Below are positions 5,533-11,429 of a stretch of DNA of 11,429 nt, in pieces. Every line of letters starts with the position of its first letter. The first letter of the stretch is position 1. Where the stretch lies: assembly GCA_027295475.1 (NCBI GenBank), contig JAPUKV010000025.1, positions 1 through 11,429 on the forward strand. Reading direction: 5' to 3'. Both the position numbers and the translations under genes were made by a program. Origin of the DNA: Pseudomonadota bacterium. Its GTDB lineage: Bacteria; Pseudomonadota; Gammaproteobacteria; Woeseiales; Woeseiaceae. Under the pieces are notes generated by a model. It worked only from the letters and a program-made list of their open reading frames with translations. It was not told the DNA's origin and made no database searches.

Positions 5533-7767
5533 ATGCTGCCCAAAACCCTCATCAAAGGCTTCGATAAAGACCGCCTGAAGATGCTGCTGGCGCTCTTTTT
5601 CATGGCACTCGCCATCCCGACCGCTGTACTGATCTGGCAGGCCTACAGCCAGCTCAAATGGGAGGCCTTTCATCAATACCGCGGCATGGCAGAGGAACTC
5701 ACCAACCGCATGGATGCAAACCTGGTCGACAGGATTAACACGGCCGAAGCCCGCTCTTTTGCCGATTACACATTTCTGATCGTCAGCGGCGAGCCCAGCG
5801 CCAACCTGGTGCAGCGTTCGCCATTGTCTGAATTTCCGGTCACACAGGACTTGCCCGGCGTAATCGGCTACTTCCAGGTCGGCACCGAAGGGGACTTCTC
5901 CACGCCGCTTTTGCCAAAGAGTACTGCCGATCCGGTAACGTTTGGCATCGGCGAAGACGAGTACGAACTGCGGTTGCAACTTGCGCACAGAATTCAGGAG
6001 GTCCTGAGCGACAACCGCCTTGTTCAGTACCAACCGATGGGCATGAGACGGGGGCTTGCCTCCTCGCCTGCAACCCCGAAGGCCGCTTCGGACCAACCTG
6101 AAGCGGAAGAAGAGGCCGACACTGTCGAGGACCGGCAAGGACAAGTAGCAGAAGTCACTGCGCAACTCGGCAGCGAGACCGTCGGTGATAAAGATGCCGT
6201 GGACAGGCTCTACGCCATGACTGAGAAACCGGCGCTCAAACAAAACGAGGGCTACAGCCAGGTGGTCTTCGATGAGTTGAACAGCCCGAGAAAGAGCTCA
6301 AATGATGAATCTCGAGTTGGCGGACTGGCCAGTGAAAGCATGATCGGCACGTTTGAGAGCAAAGAACGGCTCAACACACTCGGTAAAGTCGCCGACCTCA
6401 AGCTGGATGCGGCTTATCAAAAGAAAAGTGAAGTTGCCGAGCAATCACGAACTGCAGGATCAAGCAGGGACGACGAACGCCTCCTCGCCCCCGGCAGAAT
6501 GAAACGAAGAGAACAGATCTCTTTGCCGGAATCCGAATCCGTCGCGATGACGATATCTGCGCTGCGCGCGGTCAGCAATCTGGCAGGACCCACGGATATT
6601 CGTATCAGTACATTCGAAAGCGAGATCGACCCACTGGAGTTCAGCCTGCTCGACAGCGGTCACTTCGTTCTTTTCCGCAAGGTCTGGCGCGAGGGCGAGC
6701 GTTACATTCAGGGTCTCCTGATCGACAAAGCGGCTTTTATTCACGGCGCCTTCGACAATCGCTTCAACGAGACCGGACTCTCTGCGATGAGTAACCTGAT
6801 CGTCGCCTACCAGGATGACGTCATCCACACACTCACCGGCAAGCGGTATTCTGACTATCCCAACAACTCTCAAGCGTTTGAAGGCGCCCTGCTTTACCGC
6901 AACCGCTTATCCGCACCACTGGATAGCCTCGAGTTGATTTACAGCATCAACGGCCTGCCTCCCGGGCCCGGCGCCACGGTTATCGGCTGGCTCACACTCG
7001 TACTCGCCAGCGTATTTCTTGGCGGCTTTTATGTCCTGTATCGCCTGGGCTTGAGCCAAATCAGCCTGGCACGGCAACAGCAGGATTTCGTCTCAGCGGT
7101 GAGCCATGAACTGAAGACACCCCTGACCTCGATCCGTATGTATGGCGAGATGCTCAAGGAGGGCTGGGCCGAGCCTGAGAAACGGCAGCAGTACTATGAA
7201 TTCATACACGATGAGAGCGAGCGCCTGACGAGATTGATCTCGAACGTACTGCAACTGGCCAATATCACCCGGAACGAACCACAATTTGACTTGAAGCCCG
7301 TCACGGTCGGCGAACTGATGAACCAGATCGAGTCGAAGATCTCGAGCCAGGTTCAACGCGCCGGCTTCGAGCTCAAGCTTCAGAAAGACGAACAAGCGGA
7401 CAAAGCGACCATCAACATTGACGAAGACTGCTTCGCCCAGATCATCATCAACCTCGTGGATAACGCGATCAAGTTCTCGAAAGATGCAAAAGACAAACGC
7501 ATCGGCATCACCAGCAAACTGACAAGCGACAACAAGGTCGTGTTCGCTGTGAGAGACTTCGGCGCTGGCGTTTCCAGGAATCAGATGAAAAAAATCTTCA
7601 AATTATTCTACCGCGCAGAAAGCGAACTCACGAGAGAAACGGTCGGCACAGGAATTGGCCTGGCCATCGTCCATCAGCTCAGCGCGGCGATGAATGGCAA
7701 GGTAGACGTGATCAACCAGGAGCCGGGAGCGGAATTCAGAGTCTCATTCCCCGCGATTACCCTCTAG
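5533..7767 (+). CDS. Sensor histidine kinase with very large extracytoplasmic domain, no HAMP
   Basis: A 744-aa protein starting 4 nt after the regulator gene; translation is probably coupled because no strong ribosome site is seen. A membrane segment at about 18-36 and another at 482-503 enclose some 445 extracytoplasmic residues, much larger than the 100-300 residues usual for this type of kinase. This region has an ordered-looking N-terminal part (to about 165), a charged, low-complexity middle (about 175-345) and an ordered C-terminal part (345-475) including EIDPLEFSLLDSGHFVLFRKVW. The second membrane segment is followed almost directly by the dimerisation helix, with the H-box SHELKTP (524-530, H525) and no HAMP domain. 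The ATPase domain is complete: N-box IINLVDNAIKF (around N644), G1 DFGAGV, F-box IFKLFYRAE and G2 GTGIGLAIV (705-713). It is presumed to phosphorylate D56 of the adjacent regulator; the stimulus is unknown, and the neighbours point to envelope stress. Confidence 0.92.
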   Translation: MLPKTLIKGFDKDRLKMLLALFFMALAIPTAVLIWQAYSQLKWEAFHQYRGMAEELTNRMDANLVDRINTAEARSFADYTFLIVSGEPSANLVQRSPLSEFPVTQDLPGVIGYFQVGTEGDFSTPLLPKSTADPVTFGIGEDEYELRLQLAHRIQEVLSDNRLVQYQPMGMRRGLASSPATPKAASDQPEAEEEADTVEDRQGQVAEVTAQLGSETVGDKDAVDRLYAMTEKPALKQNEGYSQVVFDELNSPRKSSNDESRVGGLASESMIGTFESKERLNTLGKVADLKLDAAYQKKSEVAEQSRTAGSSRDDERLLAPGRMKRREQISLPESESVAMTISALRAVSNLAGPTDIRISTFESEIDPLEFSLLDSGHFVLFRKVWREGERYIQGLLIDKAAFIHGAFDNRFNETGLSAMSNLIVAYQDDVIHTLTGKRYSDYPNNSQAFEGALLYRNRLSAPLDSLELIYSINGLPPGPGATVIGWLTLVLASVFLGGFYVLYRLGLSQISLARQQQDFVSAVSHELKTPLTSIRMYGEMLKEGWAEPEKRQQYYEFIHDESERLTRLISNVLQLANITRNEPQFDLKPVTVGELMNQIESKISSQVQRAGFELKLQKDEQADKATINIDEDCFAQIIINLVDNAIKFSKDAKDKRIGITSKLTSDNKVVFAVRDFGAGVSRNQMKKIFKLFYRAESELTRETVGTGIGLAIVHQLSAAMNGKVDVINQEPGAEFRVSFPAITL

Positions 7768-9123
7768 CAGTTTGTATTCGGCGATCCAGGGTGGTGAACC
7801 GGCGAGTGCGGCGAGCCCGGCGTCATTCTCGGCAGGCGCTTCAAGCCACTCGGTCGGTGTCGCTAGCGGGGCCGCGAGGGTCTCGAGAAAAACCTCAAGT
7901 TGCATGCGTTCACGTCGGCTCAGCTTGAGAGCTTTCGCCTCGTTGTGTCCAATCATCGCAAGCGGGGCCCGATTATAGTGCTCGAGTACCGCCGCCGGTG
8001 TCGCCAATTGACCCTTGTGCATATAGGGACCGGTCCCCTCAAGATTTCGTAGCGAAGGCGTCCGCATTGCGCCAATTAGTTCGGGACCGGTGCGAGCAAA
8101 GCGCAGTTCGGCACAGTCTTTCGCCGGATCGTCGCTGAAGGCGCTCAGACAATTGAAGGGATCCGACTTCACACTGCGCACGCCAACGATGCGGCCTTTA
8201 TCGGGTACTTCTCTCGGAAAGGTAGTGACACCCGTGTTGTGGAATTCGTGATTGGTGAAGAGCGGTCCGTTATGGCATTGCGTGCAATTAGCCTCGCCGA
8301 TGAAGAGACGCAAGCCCATTATCTCGTCGTCGCTAAACGTCGCGTGCTGAGTTGCCTCATCCCGATCCAGCACGGCTTGAACATAAGCATCGAAACGTGA
8401 CGGGCCCGGCACGAGAAGTCGTTCATAGGCCGCAATTGATTTGCCGATGTTCACGAATATCCTGTTGACGAGTTCCCGATCACGGGCGGACATCGCCTGC
8501 CATGCAGCGTTCAACTGCGGCTCCGCAATGGGTGCCGCGGCATCCGGGAACCGGCTTCGGTCCGACAGATCGGGCAAGGGACCGAACAACGCCTCGTAGG
8601 CAGCTCGATAGCTCGAGTCTGTGGCAATGAGCCGTACGTATTGCATGCGGGTGCCGGCATGCTCGTTCGGGTCTTCCAGGGGCGACAATGCTTGTGACCA
8701 CAGGCTGTCTTTGCGGCCATCCCAGTAGAACCACGGACTGTACGCAGTACCGACAATGCTTGGCGTATTGCGCTTCGATGTCCCTATCGCCTGACCCTTG
8801 GGCCGCCCGTCCGTGAAACGGCGCTCCGGCTGGTGGCAGGTCGCGCAGGCGATTCCCCCGTTGCCGCTGAGCCTTTGATCGAAGAATAATTGCTGGCCCA
8901 GTTTCGCGGCACGTGCGTCATCCGCCACAGCATTCGACGGGTCCGGGGCCAACGGTGGCAGACTGCCGATCCAGAGCGAGCGCAGCATCCCGATCTCGAT
9001 CTCTGTCCATGGCGAAGGATCGACCGTTCGGTTGAACCACCACGAGACCAGTGCCACTGCGGCCGCGAGACCAATGAGCCTTGCAAGCCTGCTTCCCGTG
9101 TTCACTCCTTTGCCCAAGGTCAC
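7744..9123 (-). CDS. Di-haem cytochrome c peroxidase / MauG-family protein
   Basis: A 459-aa protein with an N-terminal hydrophobic segment (about 14-29; signal peptide or anchor) and two c-type haem sites: CATCH (93-97) and CTQCH (280-284). Surrounding motifs are those of the bacterial CcpA/MauG family: LFFDQRLSGNGGIACATCH, SIVGTAYSPWFYWDGR with the tryptophans that sit between the haems, and MRTPSLRNLEGTGPYMHKGQ with a candidate axial Met368. Family members reduce H2O2 with electrons from a small cytochrome or cupredoxin, or, like MauG, oxidise a protein substrate. The haems imply periplasmic assembly by the cytochrome c maturation system. GTG 9123 overlaps the stop of the preceding gene (GTGA); another GTG at codon 7 with AAAGGA before it is an alternative start. 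It is third in an operon with two exported proteins of possible metal function. Its 3' end overlaps the kinase gene by 24 bp. Confidence 0.92.
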   Translation of the reverse strand: MTLGKGVNTGSRLARLIGLAAAVALVSWWFNRTVDPSPWTEIEIGMLRSLWIGSLPPLAPDPSNAVADDARAAKLGQQLFFDQRLSGNGGIACATCHQPERRFTDGRPKGQAIGTSKRNTPSIVGTAYSPWFYWDGRKDSLWSQALSPLEDPNEHAGTRMQYVRLIATDSSYRAAYEALFGPLPDLSDRSRFPDAAAPIAEPQLNAAWQAMSARDRELVNRIFVNIGKSIAAYERLLVPGPSRFDAYVQAVLDRDEATQHATFSDDEIMGLRLFIGEANCTQCHNGPLFTNHEFHNTGVTTFPREVPDKGRIVGVRSVKSDPFNCLSAFSDDPAKDCAELRFARTGPELIGAMRTPSLRNLEGTGPYMHKGQLATPAAVLEHYNRAPLAMIGHNEAKALKLSRRERMQLEVFLETLAAPLATPTEWLEAPAENDAGLAALAGSPPWIAEYKLLEGNRGE

Positions 9124-9584
9124 AGTTCCAGGAGGATGACTACGGTGTCGCGGTCAACACCTGCGCTGATGGTGATCATAATTTCCCAGGAGCCGTTCAT
9201 GTGAAAACGAATGCCTTCAATCAGGTACTCGCCGTTGCCCAAATATTGTGTCATCCGAGGACTGGTCGGCAGACCGTGATCATGTTCCGGCATGCCACCT
9301 AGCAATGTGATGTCGGCGTTCGCGACGGGCTGACCGCCTGCCGTTGCCACATGAAGCACCCAGCTATGCATCCGGTTGATCGTTATCGGATGCTGCTGAC
9401 TCTTGTAACTCACCTGAAAGAGACCAGACTGCGATATCCAAACGCGGCTGTCAGCGGACTCGGCCTGCTTTTCCTCGGCCATTGAGGTAGCAAGTAACGC
9501 CACCACGAGCAAGAAGGCCGTCGTGTATCGAAAAAACACCCTGCAGTACAAGCAAGCACCGGCGATCCGAAAGTCATGCTTCAT
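9120..9584 (-). CDS. Exported YtkA/FixH-like domain protein
   Basis: A 154-aa protein. ATG 9584 is chosen because GGAG lies 7 nt upstream and it begins one base after the preceding stop; a further upstream in-frame start would only add part of that gene. A basic N-terminus and hydrophobic segment (about 17-35, ending ATSMAEE) suggest a signal peptide or N-terminal anchor. Residues 55-150 resemble the YtkA-like/FixH immunoglobulin-like fold: MHSWVLHVATAGGQPVANADITL, then MPEHDHG (98-104), a GNGEYLIEGIRFHM element and G-S-W-E-I-M-I-T-I. Met and His residues (M98, H101, H103, H128, M129) are placed as in family members thought to bind copper or assist metal-protein assembly; binding here is inferred. 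Its stop overlaps the start of the peroxidase gene by four bases, so the two are translationally coupled. Confidence 0.8.
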   Translation of the reverse strand: MKHDFRIAGACLYCRVFFRYTTAFLLVVALLATSMAEEKQAESADSRVWISQSGLFQVSYKSQQHPITINRMHSWVLHVATAGGQPVANADITLLGGMPEHDHGLPTSPRMTQYLGNGEYLIEGIRFHMNGSWEIMITISAGVDRDTVVILLEL

Positions 9585-9585
9585 G

Positions 9586-10227
9586 TCATAACTCCGGCAC
9601 AACGCTTGAGCGTTTATTCCGCCATTCGCGCCAACGCCTAAATGACCCATTCAAATACCAGTAATGGAGCTGAACGAGGATCATCAGTCCAATGAAAAAC
9701 GGCCAGTAACCAAAGCCCGTGAAACCAACCTTAAATGGAAAAACCGCAGTGTAAATCTTGCCCGTATCCTGAGGTAGCGCGGTGACGATCCCAACGTACC
9801 ATCCGGGCTCGTCAAATTGCTGAACGATCGAAAACACGTCCGGCTCGATAACGGCGGGTTGATAAAACACGGTAGCTCCATCGAGCGCTTGGATCGACGC
9901 CACGTCTGCCCACTTGACGAAGCGTCCCAGTCCGGTTACGTCTCGGATTATCCGAAAGTCGATCGGCATTTCGCCAAGGCTGCTGTGCACATACTCCATC
10001 ACAAACACGGTCTCGGCAGCTTCCGGTACGTCTTCGCAGAACTCCTCCCGCTGACGCGTCCGCGGCAGGTAAATTTTGAAATGCGCCGTGAGATAGCCGA
10101 TTTTGATCAGGCACACATCTTCGTCGGGGCCCACGCTACCGTGCGCACCGGCATTTTGCACGACGAGCACCAGGCCAAGCGCAACACAGCAGAAAAACAC
10201 AGATTGTGACAAGCGGTATCGGATCAT
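9586..10227 (-). CDS. Exported, C-terminally anchored protein with predicted mature N-terminal His-Gly, unknown function
   Basis: A 213-aa protein from ATG 10227, where a typical signal peptide begins (basic MIRYRLSQS, hydrophobic core 10-24, predicted cleavage NAGA|HGSV after residue 28). An ATG at 10296 in the same frame would bury the signal sequence and is less likely. The mature protein would begin with His29-Gly, and has two cysteines (C39, C64) that could form a disulfide. It carries long ordered segments such as VFVMEYVHSSLGEMPIDFRIIRD and ends with a membrane helix (172-192) followed by an Arg-rich cytoplasmic tail. The soluble part therefore faces the periplasm. I recall similar proteins next to FixH-like and cytochrome c peroxidase genes, but no named family. 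A free N-terminal histidine is a copper ligand in some unrelated periplasmic enzymes; whether that applies here is unknown. It is first in the three-gene operon. Confidence 0.8.
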   Translation of the reverse strand: MIRYRLSQSVFFCCVALGLVLVVQNAGAHGSVGPDEDVCLIKIGYLTAHFKIYLPRTRQREEFCEDVPEAAETVFVMEYVHSSLGEMPIDFRIIRDVTGLGRFVKWADVASIQALDGATVFYQPAVIEPDVFSIVQQFDEPGWYVGIVTALPQDTGKIYTAVFPFKVGFTGFGYWPFFIGLMILVQLHYWYLNGSFRRWREWRNKRSSVVPEL

Positions 10228-10385
10228 GAGGCCTATTCTAGAAGGAAAACCATTGCACAATTTACAGATTTGCCGGCGAAACACCATGTCGAACATCCGC
10301 CGCCCCGATTCTCCCGGTAGATGGTCTAAACTATAGTCACAGAATAAGCGGCGTTACAGCCGCCAAAAATAAGGGGAACCGACAA

Positions 10386-10940
10386 ATGAACGTAAGTCTG
10401 GTCTCGTTATGGTTGCCGATTCTCGCATCGGGCGTCGCCGTATTCATTGCCAGCAGCCTGATCTGGATGGTGGTGAATTATCACAATTCCGACTGGCAGG
10501 AACTGCCTGACGAGGACACGGCCAGAATGGCGCTAAAATCTGCCGCACCGGGCAAGTACAGCATTCCCTATGCGGCTACCGCTGCGGAGCGCAAGAGCGC
10601 GGAATGGCAGGAGAAATTCAAGGAAGGGCCTGCCGCAATACTGACGATTCTCCCGCACGGATCACTGGCGATGGGCAAACAAATGGTGCAATGGATCATT
10701 TACTGCTTGGCAATCTCGTTCCTGGTCGCCTACGTGGCAAGCGTGACAGTATCGGCGGGCGCCGATTATCTGAATGTTTTCCGGATCGCCGGCACGGTTG
10801 CCGTTCTAGCGTATGCGGGCGCTGCCCCGATGCGCTCGATCTGGTTCGGCCAACCCTGGAGCGCTACCGCGAAGGATGTACTCGACGGTGTGATCTACGG
10901 TTTCCTGACAGCAGGAGTATTCGGCTGGCTCTGGCCCTGA
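10386..10940 (+). CDS. Conserved membrane protein, unknown function
   Basis: A 184-aa protein with AAGGGG 9 nt upstream of ATG 10386. Hydrophobic segments lie at about 7-30, 101-123, 132-152 and 165-183. Between the first and second is a soluble loop of about 70 residues that begins with NYHNSDWQELPDEDTARMAL and contains GKYSIPYA, followed by a GPAAILTILPHGSLAMGKQM segment. This combination is familiar from proteins of about 190 aa seen in many proteobacteria and always left as hypothetical; no catalytic motif is evident. A weak TATAGT (10332-10337) and a small GCGGC/GCCGC hairpin (10348-10363) lie in the upstream region. It is divergent from the peroxidase operon across 158 bp, which may allow shared control, but no shared operator was recognised. 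Confidence 0.75.
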   Translation: MNVSLVSLWLPILASGVAVFIASSLIWMVVNYHNSDWQELPDEDTARMALKSAAPGKYSIPYAATAAERKSAEWQEKFKEGPAAILTILPHGSLAMGKQMVQWIIYCLAISFLVAYVASVTVSAGADYLNVFRIAGTVAVLAYAGAAPMRSIWFGQPWSATAKDVLDGVIYGFLTAGVFGWLWP

Positions 10941-10961
10941 ACACGCTGCAGACGTGCTCCG

Positions 10962-10991
10962 AGCCGGGACGGCCTCGTCACCGGCCCGGCT
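10962..10991. terminator. GC-rich stem-loop between convergent genes (weak terminator candidate)
   Basis: AGCCGGG (10962-10968) and CCCGGCT (10985-10991) form a perfect 7-bp stem around a 16-nt loop, in the 76-bp gap between the stop codons of the convergent genes at 10940 and 11017. Neither direction has a U-run, so intrinsic termination is doubtful; it may instead protect 3' ends or assist Rho-dependent termination. Confidence 0.4.
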
Positions 10992-11016
10992 GAGTTCGAT
11001 AAATAACAGCTGTGGC

Positions 11017-11429
11017 CTACAGGCTGGTCGCAGCTATCTCAAAGTTGCCCTTGTAGCCGTCGCCATCCCGCTCCAGCGTGACGGTCAGGTTTCTTACCGC
11101 CTCGGCGTCACCTTTCATCACGATATCTCTATCCACGCCGATTGGGTTCGGACCTCGCGCCGCATACGCTGCTGTCTGATACACCGCTCGTTCGACATCC
11201 GCGGGCAGATACAACTGTGTGTCAAGCGCTGTCCACTCCACGTCCCGCCACACGACTCTCACATGAATATGCGCAAGGCGCGGCATGTACCAGCCGGGGT
11301 ATATTGTCGTGAATACCACTTTGCCATTCTCATCAGTCACCTGATGACCCCGAAGGTAGGACTTGTCCTTCATGTTGATGGCCTGGTCGCTTACACGTAG
11401 CGTGTCGGGATTGAACACGATGTTGTCAA
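11017..11429 (-). CDS. Partial (C-terminal) intradiol ring-cleavage dioxygenase-like protein
   Basis: The frame is open from the right edge to the TAG at 11019-11017, about 137 residues; the N-terminus lies outside, and a GTG at 11418 is internal rather than the start. The fragment contains YLRGHQVTDENGKVVFTTIYPGWY followed by MPRLAHIHVRV. This is the signature of intradiol dioxygenases such as protocatechuate 3,4-dioxygenase, where a Tyr (in GWY), and the two His of H-I-H are Fe(III) ligands and a nearby Arg (PR) helps. The fourth ligand, a Tyr further upstream, would be outside the window. The spacing from Tyr to HIH is short compared with classical PcaH, as in the less characterised family members that are often exported. 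The aromatic substrate cannot be told. It converges with the membrane-protein gene at 10386-10940. Confidence 0.75.
   Translation of the reverse strand, partial: DNIVFNPDTLRVSDQAINMKDKSYLRGHQVTDENGKVVFTTIYPGWYMPRLAHIHVRVVWRDVEWTALDTQLYLPADVERAVYQTAAYAARGPNPIGVDRDIVMKGDAEAVRNLTVTLERDGDGYKGNFEIAATSL

Noticed and set aside
5485..6243. 252-residue reading frame antisense to the histidine kinase
   Set aside because: It lies wholly opposite conserved kinase and regulator coding sequence, has no ribosome site or recognisable domain, and is a by-product of codon bias.
2309..7767. Proteobacterial dedicated sortase system (PdsR/PdsS with vWA-type sortase target)
   Set aside because: A vWA protein beside a two-component pair suggested it, but there is no sortase gene in the window, the vWA protein has no LPXTG-type tail, and the regulator and kinase do not look like PdsR/PdsS as I remember them.
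10228..10296. N-terminally extended start (ATG 10296) for the His-Gly exported protein
   Set aside because: It would place 23 extra residues including two cysteines before a clear signal peptide; the ATG at 10227 fits an exported protein better.
10302..10329. Sigma-E-like promoter before the membrane gene at 10386 (GTCTAA at 10324-10329)
   Set aside because: No GGAACTT-like -35 element is present at the required distance.

Overview
The window looks like ordinary chromosome of a gammaproteobacterium with about 55% G+C. This is judged from the CspA-type cold-shock protein, the proteobacterial-style OmpR/histidine-kinase pair, the PspA homologue and the di-haem peroxidase; no 16S or other marker is present, so genus and family cannot be given. 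There are no tRNAs, rRNAs, insertion sequences or CRISPR arrays. Two genes run off the ends: a DUF385-type nitroreductase at the left and an intradiol-dioxygenase-type gene at the right.

Layout. Left block (1-1710, + strand): the 3' end of a DUF385-like oxidoreductase, a class I SAM methyltransferase that follows it almost without a gap, and a five-helix membrane protein of unknown function. A bidirectional terminator (about 1751-1784) separates this block from cspA on the - strand. cspA has a clear sigma70-type promoter (TTGACT-16-TATAAT) and a roughly 150-nt leader.

Centre (2257-7767) is the most interesting part. It is a divergent cluster. On the - strand is an operon of a PspA/IM30-like protein, a six-helix membrane protein (ATGA overlap) and an exported or anchored von Willebrand factor A (vWA) protein with an intact MIDAS, ended by a strong terminator. 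On the + strand is an operon of an OmpR-family response regulator and a histidine kinase with a very large (~445 aa) extracytoplasmic sensor region and no HAMP domain. The 169-bp region between them carries a near-perfect tandem 11-bp repeat (TTTACAAG core; GTAAA-N6-GTAAA on the other strand, resembling a CpxR box). The repeat overlaps the -35 of a GAACTT-N16-TCTGA element that matches the classical sigma-E consensus and sits about 20 nt upstream of the regulator's GTG start. The simplest reading is a self-contained envelope-stress module: the kinase senses something in the periplasm, the regulator acts through the tandem repeat, and the PspA/membrane/vWA proteins are the effectors.

Right block (7744-10227, - strand): a tightly coupled three-gene operon of an exported, C-terminally anchored protein whose predicted mature N-terminus is His-Gly, a YtkA/FixH-like exported protein rich in Met/His, and a di-haem cytochrome c peroxidase/MauG-family protein. 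This looks like a periplasmic redox or metal-related unit. Divergent from it is a conserved-looking membrane protein of unknown function (10386-10940). The peroxidase and histidine-kinase genes converge and overlap by 24 bp at their 3' ends.
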